The notes below the pieces were generated by a model, which saw nothing but the letters and a program-made list of their open reading frames with translations, did not search any database and had not been told where the DNA came from. This document shows, in pieces, positions 49,292 to 59,481 of a DNA stretch of 64,000 bases. Both the position numbers and the translations under genes were made by a program. The stretch is taken from the NCBI RefSeq assembly GCF_002514725.1, contig NZ_NTLB01000003.1:1-64000 (forward strand). The letters run 5' to 3'. Origin of the DNA: Mangrovitalea sediminis. GTDB taxonomy: Bacteria; Pseudomonadota; Gammaproteobacteria; Pseudomonadales; Oleiphilaceae. The stretch's first letter is position 1. Every line of letters begins with the position of its first letter.

Positions 49292-49398
49292 GCCGGGTTT
49301 ATTTTCCGTTGATTGCGGATTCCCCCTGCGACTACAGTGAATGACTGTTGCGGGCGCATGACCCGTGCCGTTCAGGATACTCTCAGGCCCAATCGATC

Positions 49399-50286
49399 AT
49401 GCTGGATAAAGAGACCCCCTGGCTTTCCAGTCAGCTGCCGACCACGATGCCGTTGGAAGCACTGTCCCCGGATGATGCGGCTCGGGCGCTGACGACGTTC
49501 ATGCGCCGCTACCCCAGGCTGATGCTACTGACGGGCGCAGGTATCAGCACCGACTCCGGAATTCCCGACTACCGGGATGGTGATGGTGCCTGGAAACGCA
49601 AACAACCGGTGCAGCACCAGGCCTTTATGAACCGGGTCTCGGTGCGTCAGCGATACTGGGGGCGCAGTCTCGTCGGGTGGCCGCTCATACGCAATGCACA
49701 ACCCAATCCTGCCCATTCCTGGCTGGCCGAACTCGAGCAGCGTGACCGAGTCTCCCTGCTGGTCACGCAGAACGTGGATCGCCTGCACCAACGGGCAGGT
49801 AGCCAGCAAGTGATCGACTTGCACGGTCGGGCCGATGAAGTGATCTGCATGGATTGTGGTTACCGCTGTGACAGGGACGAGGTTCATGCCTGGAACCATG
49901 CACTCAACCCGGATTTTCATGGCTATTCCGCCGCTGCAGCTCCTGATGGCGATGCCGACCTGGACCTGGACTTCAGCCGGTTCCAGGTGGCCGACTGCCC
50001 GCATTGTGGCGGCATTCTCAAACCGGACGTCGTATTCTTCGGTGATTTCGTGCCCAGGCATCGGGTCGACGCGGCGCTTGCCGCGCTCAAGGACAGCGAT
50101 GGCCTGCTGGTGATCGGGTCTTCGCTGATGGTCTATTCCGGATTCCGGTTCTGCCGTTATGCGAAGGAATGGGGCAAGCCCATTGCGACGTTGAACCTCG
50201 GACGTACCCGTGCCGACGCGCTAGTGGACCTTAAACTCAATGCGCGTATCGGAGAGACGTTGGAGAGAGTGGTCGCCAGTTTTTAG
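49399..50286 (+). CDS. Sirtuin (NAD-dependent protein deacylase)
   Basis: This 295-residue SIR2 protein has NAD-binding GAGISTDSGIPDYRD (46-60), TQNVDRLHQRAG with catalytic His in DLHGRADEV, zinc cysteines in CMDCGYRC and CPHCGG, and ILKPDVVFFGDFVP. The arrangement is closest to class II (SIRT4-like) bacterial sirtuins. There is an acidic insert (DGDADLDLDF) between the two zinc pairs. ATG 49399 is chosen as it precedes the first conserved part by a normal distance. Confidence 0.95.
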   Translation: MLDKETPWLSSQLPTTMPLEALSPDDAARALTTFMRRYPRLMLLTGAGISTDSGIPDYRDGDGAWKRKQPVQHQAFMNRVSVRQRYWGRSLVGWPLIRNAQPNPAHSWLAELEQRDRVSLLVTQNVDRLHQRAGSQQVIDLHGRADEVICMDCGYRCDRDEVHAWNHALNPDFHGYSAAAAPDGDADLDLDFSRFQVADCPHCGGILKPDVVFFGDFVPRHRVDAALAALKDSDGLLVIGSSLMVYSGFRFCRYAKEWGKPIATLNLGRTRADALVDLKLNARIGETLERVVASF

Positions 50287-50334
50287 CACTGCTTGAGCTT
50301 GGGATTTGATGATCAACCTTGTCAGGGATACCGC

Positions 50335-51180
50335 ATGAGCCAGATGTCCGTTCGCATTTGCACTCCCGGTGGGTATGAGGTCCCACTGACCTGGTTTCCC
50401 GGGGAGGAGACCGGCCCCGTCATCCTGTTTATGGCTGCACTGGGGGTTCCCGCGCGATTCTATCGGCCAATCGCTCAGGCGTTGTCTGCCAACGGTTTTT
50501 GCGTGGCACTTATGGAGCAGCGAGGCCACGGTGATAGCGCGTTGCGGCCGGGGCGGCGCTCGGACTGGGGGTTTCGAGCAGTATTGGAAAACGATTTGCC
50601 AGCGGTGATGGCCTGGGTACGAAAGCAGGCGCCAGGTGCGCCCCTTTATCTGATGGGACACAGTCTGGGTGGGCACTACGCCGCCATCACCGCGGGGCTG
50701 CGTCCGAACGAGGTGGATGGCGTCATCCTGGTTGCCTGCGGTACCCCTTGGTGGCGAGCTTTCGACGGCGGGACGAAGGTCAGGATCAGGCTCCTGATTG
50801 GCCTCTTGCCAGTATGTCATGTCGCCTTTGGCTATTACCCCGGAGACCGTCTGGGTTTTGGCGGCCGCGAAGCACGCACGTTGATGAAGGATTGGCGGGC
50901 ATTGGCGCAGACCAATCATTATTCGGCGACAGGGGTTAGCCAGGATCTGGATGCGGCAATCGGTAGCTATGGCGGGCCGGTGTTGGCCATTGGCCTGGCG
51001 GATGATGATTTTGCACCGGCCGCGGCAGTGGCCGCGGTAACAATGAAGTTCTGCAAAGCCAGGGTCGAGAACCGGGTGATCGATCAGGCTATGCTGGGAG
51101 ACCGGGCCGACCACTTTCGCTGGGCAAGGACGCCCTCGGCGGTCGTTGAGGTCATTCGCGTGTGGGCGGATGGCGGCTGA
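50335..51180 (+). CDS. Alpha/beta hydrolase
   Basis: This 281-residue hydrolase has nucleophile motif GHSLGG (about 109-114) after LYLM, oxyanion region MAALGVPARFYRPIAQAL, and QRGHGDSA. The final His is in RADHFRW near the C-terminus and the acidic residue in GLADDDFAPA. Resembles DUF1749/YfbB-like esterases. ATG 50335; follows the sirtuin by 48 bases and may be co-transcribed. Confidence 0.88.
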   Translation: MSQMSVRICTPGGYEVPLTWFPGEETGPVILFMAALGVPARFYRPIAQALSANGFCVALMEQRGHGDSALRPGRRSDWGFRAVLENDLPAVMAWVRKQAPGAPLYLMGHSLGGHYAAITAGLRPNEVDGVILVACGTPWWRAFDGGTKVRIRLLIGLLPVCHVAFGYYPGDRLGFGGREARTLMKDWRALAQTNHYSATGVSQDLDAAIGSYGGPVLAIGLADDDFAPAAAVAAVTMKFCKARVENRVIDQAMLGDRADHFRWARTPSAVVEVIRVWADGG

Positions 51181-51355
51181 TTGTCGTGCTTGGGGTGTCG
51201 GCTTTTTTTACGTCCGCCGATGTGGATGCTTTTGGGCCAGTGCGTTAATCGGTTGCTTGCACTTTAAAATCGTCTTTTGGGTGTTAGAAATGCATCATCT
51301 CTGCCGCCTGCAGAAGGAATGCAGGGCAATAGGACGGTTTAAGGAGGGCAGACAG

Positions 51356-51562
51356 ATGAAGATGAAATCCTTAACGGCCACGTTGGCCGCTACTGTGCTG
51401 ACGGCGTCGCTCGTCTCGACACAAGCCTACGCCGGGTACCAGTACTCTCAAAATGATGGTGGAACGCCCTGCGCCAAGGTACCGGAGCCTGGGACACTGG
51501 GTTTGATGGGCGTTGGTGTCGTAGGGTTGCTGGTGTCGGTCCGCCGGCGTTCGCAGCGATAG
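51356..51562 (+). CDS. Very small PEP-CTERM protein
   Basis: This 68-residue secreted protein has a signal peptide (residues 1-25, cleavage near AYA-GYQ), a tiny mature part with one cysteine (about 40), and a textbook PEP-CTERM tail: VPEPGT (about 42-47), a hydrophobic span LGLMGVGVVGLLV and a basic end RRRSQR. Such tails are processed by exosortase. With only about 17 residues between signal and tail, it may be a minimal or eroded member. ATG 51356 with AAGGAGG at 51341-51347. Confidence 0.88.
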   Translation: MKMKSLTATLAATVLTASLVSTQAYAGYQYSQNDGGTPCAKVPEPGTLGLMGVGVVGLLVSVRRRSQR

Positions 51563-51642
51563 GTCAGACAAGGAAGCCGCTCGGTTTTGTGTGAGATCGA
51601 GCTACCGTTTGGAAGGGGCGCGGTGACCTGAGCAGGACGCGA

Positions 51643-52014
51643 TCAGGATGCTTTCTTCCGTTTGCGCGGTGTAGCCTTTGGCCTTTTGGCCGCCCTGGCC
51701 CTTGCAGCCCAGTGGCATAGGTTTTCTGAGTCCTCAAGCCATTCCTCGGGAACGCCGTAATAGCTCTCGACGACAACTTTTCGCTGTCTGGTGGTATAGT
51801 TGAAAGGCTCGCTACCCCGCGCAACATAATCCGGCCGGCTATCGTTGTCGACGCGGAAGTACAGGGTGTTGCCGATAATCAGCGCGGACTGGATGCCGTC
51901 GATCTTGATGCCGACACCACCGAATAGCCGTGAACACAGAATGCTGCCGGCAGGTTCCAGCTGTTCTACGACGAAATCCACGAATTCCTGACTGACCGAT
52001 CCCACCGTTCTCAT
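51643..52014 (-). CDS. TfoX N-terminal-domain protein
   Basis: This 123-residue protein has a TfoX/Sxy N-terminal domain: EFVDFVVEQLEPAGSILCSRLFGGVGIKIDG and the YFRVDNDSRPDY segment. The C-terminus is lysine/arginine-rich (KRPKATPRKRKK). It lacks the TfoX C-terminal domain, so it is probably not a full competence regulator. ATG 52014 preferred; 52023 also possible. Confidence 0.88.
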   Translation of the reverse strand: MRTVGSVSQEFVDFVVEQLEPAGSILCSRLFGGVGIKIDGIQSALIIGNTLYFRVDNDSRPDYVARGSEPFNYTTRQRKVVVESYYGVPEEWLEDSENLCHWAARARAAKRPKATPRKRKKAS

Positions 52015-52259
52015 TCCCCTCATATGGCTGTCTGGAAGCCGTCAGGCTTCGTGGTACCCCCTAATATACCGCTACCTCGGTGAGGTCAGCCTAGATGGCT
52101 TCCGGCGTGGCCCGGCGCCCTGAGGTTCACGTTTGCGGGTACCTGCTGGCGGACGTTGTTAGCGGTCAGCAAACCGAGCTGGACCTGACACCCTACCGCC
52201 TCAGTCGCTGATCGCCCGTCAAGTACGGGGAGCCGGCAGGCTGTCCCGGGCAGGCGACG

Positions 52260-52595
52260 TTACTCTTCTTCGTCCAGGCCAATGACGTTCTCGTCCTCCA
52301 GCGATTCCAGGGCCTCTTCATAGGACGTCTCATCGCCGCCCGTGGCCGGCTCGGAATCGTTGTAGCCGAGCTCTTCGGCATCCACATCGACGGACCCCAT
52401 CGGGTCCTCTGGTGGATCAATGACCTCAAGGTTGCTGGCGTGCCACGTGGCGAGATCCATCTCATCGACATCGCCGTCATAGGTTTGAATTTCGATGGTA
52501 CCGGCGTCTTCATCCAGTGCGACGACTTCGAATCTCTCGCCGCTTTGGATATTGCGGTACCAGTCTCCAATGGTGGGGGAATGCGGGGTGACCAT
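52260..52595 (-). CDS. Small acidic conserved protein (DUF6763-like)
   Basis: This 111-residue, very acidic protein has an N-terminal GDWYRNIQSGERFEVVALDEDAGTIEIQTYDGDVDEMDL core resembling DUF6763 and a Glu/Asp-rich tail. It may be an acid-rich regulator or binding protein; no activity known. It stands alone with its own start. Confidence 0.75.
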   Translation of the reverse strand: MVTPHSPTIGDWYRNIQSGERFEVVALDEDAGTIEIQTYDGDVDEMDLATWHASNLEVIDPPEDPMGSVDVDAEELGYNDSEPATGGDETSYEEALESLEDENVIGLDEEE

Positions 52596-52793
52596 GATTG
52601 ATTCCTCTTTCGATAAACTGCGATCCGGCGCTCTTTACAGTAAACGGCGATCTGCCTTCCGAGATGTTGATTCCGGTCAAGAGATGACGGCGAAGTGTCG
52701 TCAAGCCGTGGCTTCCGGTTCAATATTACCGGAGGCGCGCCGTTGAGCGGGGGCCGGGGCCAGGCTCGCCTCCATCGCGCTGAAGCATGGCGG

Positions 52794-53687
52794 TCAGGCG
52801 TTAACCAGCGCTGCACGCAACTCCTGTTTCATCCAATCGATAAATACGCGGGTCCTGGTCGGTAGCAGCTGTGCGTGAGGATAGACAATGCTGATCGGCC
52901 GCGGAGGCAACTCGAAGTCCTGCAGCACGGCCTGAAGGCGCCCAGAACGCAGGTGCTGCGTAACCTGATAGGACATGAACATGCCGAACCCGACGCCCTC
53001 CAGGCAGGCGTCAATCGCGGGGAACACCTGGTTGAATTCCAGGTTCCCCGAGACGGGCAAACTGAAGTGACGTTCCCCTTCGGCGAAAGCCCAAGGCAAG
53101 GCTCGACCTGCTATCCGCACGGCATTGCCCTTTAGCAGGTCCCTCGGATGCTGCGGCACCCCTTGTTTTTCCAGATAGGCTGGCGCCGCTACCACTATTC
53201 GGCGCACCTGACTGACGGTTTGGGCGATGAGAGAGGAGTCCTCCAGGTGGCCGATGCGAATGCCGACATCGATTCCCTCCTCCAGAAGGTCCAGGGACCG
53301 GTCGTTGAGCAGCAATTTACAACGCACCTTGCCATAACGTTGTACGAAGCGGGTGACGGCCGGAGCCACATAGAGCTGGCCGAAAGGTACGGGGGCGGTG
53401 ATCACAAGCGCGCCGCTGGGCTCCGTGGCATCGACGGTCAATGCGGCTTCGGCTTCGTCAATAGCTCTCAGGATCTCGGTGCAGCGTTCAAGATAGTGGC
53501 GTCCCTCCTCGGTTAACGAAATCCGGCGGGTCGTCCGGTTGAACAGGCGGACGTTGAGATGATCTTCAAGGTCCGCCAATTGACGGACAACCGACGGCAA
53601 GGAGTTGCCGAGCGAGCGGGCCGCTGCGGTGAGAGTGCCGTCAGTGGCGATTTGGGCGAAGGTGCGCATGGCCTTGAGCTTATCCAT
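52794..53687 (-). CDS. LysR-family regulator
   Basis: This 297-residue LTTR has an N-terminal helix-turn-helix (about 3-60, FAQIATDGTLTAAARSLGNSLPSVVRQLADLEDHL), normal length, and an effector domain of the PBP fold. It is divergent from the GST gene and probably regulates it and the flavin-type oxidase next to it. Confidence 0.94.
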   Translation of the reverse strand: MDKLKAMRTFAQIATDGTLTAAARSLGNSLPSVVRQLADLEDHLNVRLFNRTTRRISLTEEGRHYLERCTEILRAIDEAEAALTVDATEPSGALVITAPVPFGQLYVAPAVTRFVQRYGKVRCKLLLNDRSLDLLEEGIDVGIRIGHLEDSSLIAQTVSQVRRIVVAAPAYLEKQGVPQHPRDLLKGNAVRIAGRALPWAFAEGERHFSLPVSGNLEFNQVFPAIDACLEGVGFGMFMSYQVTQHLRSGRLQAVLQDFELPPRPISIVYPHAQLLPTRTRVFIDWMKQELRAALVNA

Positions 53688-53802
53688 GTGGCCAGAATAA
53701 TCCGTTTTATGGAGTAGTGAAATCCATTTTAGCTCGTTTATTTCAATATCAAAAAGCCAAAGAATGAAGGCTCCCTCTGACGGCCGATAGGAGCCTGCCG
53801 AA

Positions 53803-54462
53803 ATGACCTCTCTGAACCCGAGACCTGAGCGCCCGATCCGTTTCTATCATTCTGACATTTCAGGTCATAGCCACCGCGTACAGTTGTTCCTGACATTACT
53901 GGGATTGCCCTTCGAGGTGATACCGGTCGATCTAACGCGGCAGGAGCAGCGAGAGCCTGCCTTCCTGGCACTGAATCCCTTCGGGCAGGTGCCCGTGATC
54001 GACGACAACGGTTTTGTCCTGGCCGACTCCAACGCGATCCTGGTGTATTTGGCCAAGCGTTACGATGCCGGTCACGACTGGCTGCCGGAAGACGCCGTGA
54101 GGGCCGCGCGCACGCAGCGTTGGCTCTCTGTAGCCGCAGGGCCTCTTGCTGCCGGGCCTGCCCGATCGAGGGTGATCAACCTGTTCCGACTGTCAATGGA
54201 TCAGGAAGCGGCTATCGCAACGGCGCTGAAGCTGTTTTCCCTTATGGATGCCGAACTGGAGGGGCACCCTTTTATCACGGGTGCATCGCCGACGATTGCC
54301 GATCTCGCACTCTATACCTATACCGCCCATGCGCCGGAGGGGGATATCCCGCTGACCCCCTATGCCCACCTGCAGGCGTGGTTGAAGAGAATCGAAGCCC
54401 TGCCACGGTTCGTACCGATGAGGCCTTCCCCTATCGGTCTTCTCGCGGACCTCACGGGTTAA
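53803..54462 (+). CDS. Glutathione S-transferase family protein
   Basis: This 219-residue GST has a thioredoxin-like N-terminal domain (about 10-85, with HSDISGHSHRVQLFLTLLGLPFEVIPVDL and NPFGQVPVIDDNGFVLADSNAILVYL) and a helical C-terminal domain. The usual catalytic Ser/Cys position is Ser/Gly-rich (SGHSHR). It should conjugate or reduce substrates with glutathione. 115 bases from the divergent LysR start. Confidence 0.93.
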   Translation: MTSLNPRPERPIRFYHSDISGHSHRVQLFLTLLGLPFEVIPVDLTRQEQREPAFLALNPFGQVPVIDDNGFVLADSNAILVYLAKRYDAGHDWLPEDAVRAARTQRWLSVAAGPLAAGPARSRVINLFRLSMDQEAAIATALKLFSLMDAELEGHPFITGASPTIADLALYTYTAHAPEGDIPLTPYAHLQAWLKRIEALPRFVPMRPSPIGLLADLTG

Positions 54463-54490
54463 CCTCAACCTGCATGCAGGAGGGATAGCA

Positions 54491-55456
54491 ATGACGCCCT
54501 ATAGACCAAATGAAACCGCTGAGGCACCTTTTCATGAGGGTGAGCGTTGGATTCAGCAGCGAGTGGGCATCGCTGAAAAGATCCAGGTTGCCGCTCAGCG
54601 CAGCATCCGTGATTTCATGCCGGATCAGCATCGGGCATTCTTTGCCCAGTTGCCCTTTCTGGTCGTCGGCAGTCTTGATGCTTCTGGTCATCCTCTGGCG
54701 TCGATCCTGACGGGGGCGCCGGGATTCATCACCTCGCCGGACGAGCGGGAGTTGTGGATCCATGCTCGTCCGCATCCTGCCGATCGCTTGGGGGATGCCC
54801 TGGCGCCAGGGATGCCTCTGGGGCTCCTCGGTATCGAGCTCCATACAAGGCGCCGTAACCGGGTAAACGGACGGGTTTCCCGGTGCGGAGCAGATGGCTT
54901 TGGCGTTCGGGTAGACCAGAGCTTTGGCAACTGCCCCAAGTATATTCAGGCGCGGACCCTCGACGCAGACGCAGAGGGATGGCAGTTACGCGCTAATGTT
55001 CGTATCCATCGGTCGGCGGTACTGGATGCCGATATGTGCGGGATACTGAAACGGTCGGATACGTTCTTTATCGCGACGGCTCATCCCGGTGCGCGTTCGG
55101 CAAATGATGGGGTGGCGGGGGTGGATGTTTCCCATCGAGGCGGCAAGCCGGGGTTCGTCACGCTGGAGAGCTCGACAGAGCTGACGTTCCCTGACTATCA
55201 GGGCAATTTCTTCTTCAACACGTTGGGCAACCTGCTCTTGAATCCCAGAGCAGGGCTGCTATTTGTCGATTTTGACAGTGGAGACCTGCTATCCCTGAAA
55301 GGGGAGGGGTTTGTCGTCTGGGATGAGGCCGAGATCGCAACCGTTGATAAGGCGCTGCGTCTGGTGCGGTTCCGGGTGACGGAAGCGACGCGAATGGAAG
55401 CGGTCATTCCGTGGCATTGGAGCCCGCCTGTCATTTCGCCCCACCTGCTACCGTAA
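54491..55456 (+). CDS. Pyridoxamine-5'-phosphate-oxidase-like flavin protein
   Basis: This 321-residue protein has a split-barrel FMN-binding fold twice: about 35-150 (FLVVGSLDASGHPLASILTGAPGFI) and about 190-300 (FFIATAHPGARSANDGVAGVDVSHRGGKPGFV, FPDYQGNFFFNTLGNLLLNP). It likely reduces a small molecule or heme-like compound using FMN. It follows the GST gene by 28 bases and is likely co-transcribed with it. Confidence 0.88.
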   Translation: MTPYRPNETAEAPFHEGERWIQQRVGIAEKIQVAAQRSIRDFMPDQHRAFFAQLPFLVVGSLDASGHPLASILTGAPGFITSPDERELWIHARPHPADRLGDALAPGMPLGLLGIELHTRRRNRVNGRVSRCGADGFGVRVDQSFGNCPKYIQARTLDADAEGWQLRANVRIHRSAVLDADMCGILKRSDTFFIATAHPGARSANDGVAGVDVSHRGGKPGFVTLESSTELTFPDYQGNFFFNTLGNLLLNPRAGLLFVDFDSGDLLSLKGEGFVVWDEAEIATVDKALRLVRFRVTEATRMEAVIPWHWSPPVISPHLLP

Positions 55457-55469
55457 GGGTTTCACACAC

Positions 55470-55493
55470 AAAAACGCCCGCGTTCAGCGGGCG
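55470..55493. terminator. Bidirectional terminator
   Basis: AAAAACGCCCGC and GCGGGCGT form a stem with a GTTCA-type loop. A-rich on one side suits the minus-strand gene; it separates two convergent genes. Confidence 0.8.
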
Positions 55494-55513
55494 TATTCAG
55501 GTGGAGTGCGATC

Positions 55514-56104
55514 TTACTGGCGGTTTTTGCGGGTGAGCCGGCGAAGGCCCAGACCGACCAAACCGAGACCCAGCAGAGCAACAGTGCCCGGCTCAGGTAC
55601 CTTGGTGACGTTGCGTCCCCAGAGGAACATGTTCGACAGGCCGCCGCCACCACTGGTCAGACGGTCATAAGACCAAGTGCCGCTGGTGGAATCCGGCGTG
55701 ATATACCAGGCGAAATAGTCGGGGTCGCCATTGCCGTTGCCAACGTGGATCGAAATAACTGCTTCGTTGTAAAGCGACCAGAAGCTGCTGTCGATACCCC
55801 AGATACCTTCAACGTTGTTGCCCCCCCACGAGCCGCTGGTCAGCTGAGCCGACAGATAGCTATCAGAGCCATTACCGGTCAGGCTGCCGATGCTGGTCCA
55901 GGGATCTCCCGGATAGGCTGCCAGGATCGTCGCTGCGCTGGGGGTGCCGGGAGAACCGGAAAGCGCACCCGTGACACAAGCGTCTGCAGGACCCAGCGTC
56001 GCTGTGCGTTGAGTGCTGCCGCAGGTGATCTGGGTAGACCAGGCTACGGATGCCAGGGTGCTCAGCAAGAGCCCTGCGAAGATTTTTACGATAGCGTTAT
56101 ACAT
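55514..56104 (-). CDS. PEP-CTERM protein
   Basis: This 196-residue secreted protein has a signal peptide (1-22, cleavage near VAWS), a serine/glycine-rich beta-type mature domain with one cysteine pair (CGSTQRTATLGPADAC) and a PEP-CTERM tail VPEPGTVALLGLGLVGLGLRRLTRKNRQ. It would be sorted by exosortase, which is not in this window. ATG 56104 gives the signal peptide; a longer frame upstream is not used. Confidence 0.9.
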   Translation of the reverse strand: MYNAIVKIFAGLLLSTLASVAWSTQITCGSTQRTATLGPADACVTGALSGSPGTPSAATILAAYPGDPWTSIGSLTGNGSDSYLSAQLTSGSWGGNNVEGIWGIDSSFWSLYNEAVISIHVGNGNGDPDYFAWYITPDSTSGTWSYDRLTSGGGGLSNMFLWGRNVTKVPEPGTVALLGLGLVGLGLRRLTRKNRQ

Positions 56105-56395
56105 GGCACGACTCCAAGGACTCTTTGACCACGTTTGGGTACGTTGACGTGTCCTCAGCAACTACCGGGCCAATTTAAGACGGAGTTTATGAAACAAGCA
56201 GATAGCTATAGGTGGGAAGGTTGCTTTGCTTTTGAGTGTAAATAATTCCGACAATACCGCGGTTAACGTGGCGAGTGGATAGCGCGGGGTGTCGAGCTTT
56301 TTGACAATGAGCGGAAAGAGCGTACGCGGTGACATGCCGTATTCGCCAGTCGTGGTGTCGCGGGCTTTGCTTGCCAGGGAAAATGACCGAAATGG

Positions 56396-57343
56396 TCAGT
56401 TTTCCGATTTGGTGACCGCAGGAAGCTGGTTATGCCGGGAGCGCTGCTGATACTGCCGCGGACTGACACCGAAGAATTGATGAAAGCGGCGGCTGAAGTG
56501 GCTCAGGTTCTGATAACCCAGGGCATAGCAGACCGTGGTTACCGGCTCTCCAAGGCGTAGTCGTGCGCAAGCCTGTTGCATGCGTAGTTGCTGCTGGAAT
56601 TCGGCAGGTGAACAGCCAATGTGGCTTTTGAACGCCGCGAAGAAGCGTGTGCGGCTCATACAGGCGAGCTTGCACAGGTGGTCGATATCCAGTGGCTGAT
56701 CGAGATTATTGCGAAGTTCGTTCAGCGCGGCCGTCAGCCCGTTGGCGTCCGGGGCTGCCTGGCAATAGCCCAGCAGGAAGGCTCTGGTCTGATGGCGCAG
56801 CATGCGTACGACCAGTTCGCTGACGCCGAGATCGATCAGCAGGTCGCGGTCGTCGGCATTTTCGAAGAAGGTTTCGACAAGGCGTTCCAGCAAGGATTGC
56901 GTGGCGTTGGAGTGGTGAGTGTGAATCAGACTGTCGGGTCGGTATTGCCAGCCCTCGAACTCACGCTCCAGCGGTGCAGCCTGATTCAGGTTGTCGCAGA
57001 TCTGGGCAATGCGCTGACGGGAGATTTCGATCGTCAGGCAGGAGGTGGGTTGCTTGACGCTGGCGTCGGGAAAATCGATGGCAATGATCTCGCCCGGAGA
57101 CATGACGAACGATTCCTGGGGCAGGAACTCGGTCTTGAAATCCTTGCCTCCATGCAGAATCTTACGTCCGGCAATCATGCCACAGTACAACAGCTCTCCA
57201 GACGTCAGGCAAACCTGACTTGCCGGGGAATAGGTGTCATAGATACTGAGTTCGGCATGCGGGCCCGCCCGGCAAATCCGGTTTTCCACCATGTCCCGCA
57301 ATCGTTGTTCGCCGCCAACATTCTCGCCAAGCACGGCTGACAT
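56396..57343 (-). CDS. AraC-family regulator
   Basis: This 315-residue regulator has an N-terminal cupin-like/AraC-binding domain (about 20-150) and two C-terminal helix-turn-helix motifs (about 215-300, IDHLCKLACMSRTRFFAAFKSHIG and VCYALGYQNLSHFSRRFHQFFG). It is divergent from the aldehyde dehydrogenase gene and very likely activates it in response to alcohol or aldehyde substrates. Confidence 0.93.
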   Translation of the reverse strand: MSAVLGENVGGEQRLRDMVENRICRAGPHAELSIYDTYSPASQVCLTSGELLYCGMIAGRKILHGGKDFKTEFLPQESFVMSPGEIIAIDFPDASVKQPTSCLTIEISRQRIAQICDNLNQAAPLEREFEGWQYRPDSLIHTHHSNATQSLLERLVETFFENADDRDLLIDLGVSELVVRMLRHQTRAFLLGYCQAAPDANGLTAALNELRNNLDQPLDIDHLCKLACMSRTRFFAAFKSHIGCSPAEFQQQLRMQQACARLRLGEPVTTVCYALGYQNLSHFSRRFHQFFGVSPRQYQQRSRHNQLPAVTKSEN

Positions 57344-57596
57344 CCTCCACAGGAACGGAGTTTAGGCTCCGTTTTTATTTTATTCTTCAGTTCCTGAATT
57401 AACAGGCAACTGATACGTACTATCAGACAAGTATCTGCCTTGTCCAGTGAATAAAGTGGTCCCAAGAACGCTCAGAAACGACTCATGGTGCCATAGGGCA
57501 TCGGGTGAGCCGCGTAGTGCAGCGTTTGTGGCTGGATACTTCGGAAAGATCCGGACCGGCCGAACGTCGACCGACAAGAACAAGAGGACGATCTTT

Positions 57597-59117
57597 ATGA
57601 TATACGCACAGCCTGGACAGCCTGATTCGGTTGTCAGTTTTCAGAAGCGTTACGGCAACTTTATCGGTGGCGAGTGGGTGGCGCCGGTAAATGGCCGTTA
57701 CATGCCGAATATCTCTCCGGTAAACGGAGACGTCTTCTGCGAAGTACCGCGTTCCGATGAGGCCGATATCAATCTGGCCCTGGACGCCGCTCATGCCGCC
57801 AAGGCAGGTTGGGGTAGCACTTCTGTTACCGAACGCTCCAACATCCTGTTGAAAATCGCCGATCGCATCGAAGCCAATCTGGAGAAGCTGGCGGTCGCTG
57901 AAACCTGGGATAACGGTAAGGCTGTGCGCGAAACGCTGGCTGCCGATATTCCCCTCGCCGCTGACCATTTCCGTTACTTCGCGGGCTGTATCCGTGCCCA
58001 GGAAGGCAGTTTGGCGGAAATCGATGCCAATACGGTTTCCTATCATATCCATGAGCCGCTGGGTGTTGTCGGGCAGATTATCCCCTGGAACTTCCCCATT
58101 CTGATGGCTGCCTGGAAACTGGCGCCGGCCCTCGCCGCCGGTAACTGTGTGGTCTTGAAGCCGGCCGAACAAACGCCAGCCTCGATCCTGGTATTGATGG
58201 AGCTGATCCACGACCTGTTGCCCAAGGGGGTCATCAATATCGTCAACGGTATCGGCACCGAAGCGGGCCAGGCATTAGCGAGCAGCAAGCGGATTGCCAA
58301 GATTGCCTTCACCGGTTCGACGCCGGTCGGTTCCCATATCCTCAAGTGCGCTGCGGAAAACATCATTCCGTCGACAGTGGAACTGGGCGGCAAGTCACCC
58401 AACGTCTACTTCGCCGACATCATGCGCCATGAGGACAGCTTCCTGAGCAAGTGCGTGGAAGGCCTGGTGCTGGCGTTCTTCAACCAGGGTGAAGTGTGCA
58501 CCTGTCCGTCGCGTGCACTGATCGAAGCCTCCATCTATGACGACTTTATCGGTATGGTCGTTGAGCGTTCCCAGAAGATCGTACGGGGCAACCCGCTGGA
58601 CACCGAAACGCAGGTGGGTGCCCAGGCTTCGAAGGAGCAGTTCGACAAGATCCTCAGCTATATCGAAATCGGTAAGCAGGAAGGGGTCGAGGTACTGATT
58701 GGCGGCGGTGTCGCTTCGCTGGGCAATGACTTCGACCGTGGCTTCTATATCCAGCCGACCCTGCTCAAAGGTGATAACTCGATGCGGGTTTTCCAGGAAG
58801 AGATCTTTGGCCCTGTGGTGGGTATCACGACCTTCCGCGATGAGGAGGAAGCGCTGCGGATTGCCAACGACACTGAGTTTGGCCTTGGCGCCGGCGTCTG
58901 GACCCGGGATATCAACCGCGCCTACCGCATGGGTCGCGGCATCCAGGCGGGTCGCGTCTGGACCAACTGCTACCACCAGTATCCGGCCCATGCTGCCTTT
59001 GGCGGTTACAAGAAGTCCGGGGTCGGTCGTGAGACCCATAAGGTGGCGTTGGAACACTATCAGCAGACCAAGAACCTGCTGGTCAGCTACGACACCAACC
59101 CACTTGGTTTCTTCTGA
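57597..59117 (+). CDS. exaC: NAD-dependent aldehyde dehydrogenase (ExaC/AldB type)
   Basis: This 506-residue aldehyde dehydrogenase has the Rossmann part [34 protein letters not shown], the glutamate in ELGGKSPNV (Glu about 260) and the catalytic cysteine in [11 protein letters not shown]. It begins after a long leader at ATG 57597. Length and [24 protein letters not shown] start resemble ExaC of the quinoprotein ethanol-oxidation system. Regulated by the divergent AraC gene. It is followed by a terminator-like hairpin. Confidence 0.95.
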   Translation: MIYAQPGQPDSVVSFQKRYGNFIGGEWVAPVNGRYMPNISPVNGDVFCEVPRSDEADINLALDAAHAAKAGWGSTSVTERSNILLKIADRIEANLEKLAVAETWDNGKAVRETLAADIPLAADHFRYFAGCIRAQEGSLAEIDANTVSYHIHEPLGVVGQIIPWNFPILMAAWKLAPALAAGNCVVLKPAEQTPASILVLMELIHDLLPKGVINIVNGIGTEAGQALASSKRIAKIAFTGSTPVGSHILKCAAENIIPSTVELGGKSPNVYFADIMRHEDSFLSKCVEGLVLAFFNQGEVCTCPSRALIEASIYDDFIGMVVERSQKIVRGNPLDTETQVGAQASKEQFDKILSYIEIGKQEGVEVLIGGGVASLGNDFDRGFYIQPTLLKGDNSMRVFQEEIFGPVVGITTFRDEEEALRIANDTEFGLGAGVWTRDINRAYRMGRGIQAGRVWTNCYHQYPAHAAFGGYKKSGVGRETHKVALEHYQQTKNLLVSYDTNPLGFF

Positions 59118-59481
59118 GTACACTCTGTCTGGACACTAGTCCCTCGGGCCTTTAGCCCTTTTGGCCACAACCCTGCCAGTCCGGCTGGGTCGTGGCCCCT
59201 TTTGGAACCCCTCGGCGACGGTTATTCGGTGGTAGCCTGACTATTAGTCGTCTTCATAGTTTGCCATCAATACTGCGCATTCGATTTAGCGCCAGTCTCC
59301 CCCTATGCTCGATGAAGTCGTTATGAGTCTCCGGCCTCATGCGCGACCGACATCATTCCTCTCTGAATAATGCCAACAAGACGGGAACAAGCGAGCACTG
59401 CCGTATTTTAAGGGCACCTTGAGGGGTTGACCCTGAAGCATCGGCTCGGAATCGCTGACTCACCCCAACGAGGAGAACGCA
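59118..59481. other. Intergenic region with a terminator hairpin
   Basis: No gene. GGCCAC (59163-59168) pairs with GTGGCC (59192-59197) and CCCTTTT follows, which should end the aldehyde dehydrogenase transcript. The right half carries the promoter of the next gene. Confidence 0.6.
59163..59202 (+). terminator. Terminator after the aldehyde dehydrogenase gene
   Basis: Imperfect GC-rich stem GGCCACAACCCTGCCAG/CTGGGTCGTGGCC followed by CCCTTTT. Confidence 0.65.
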
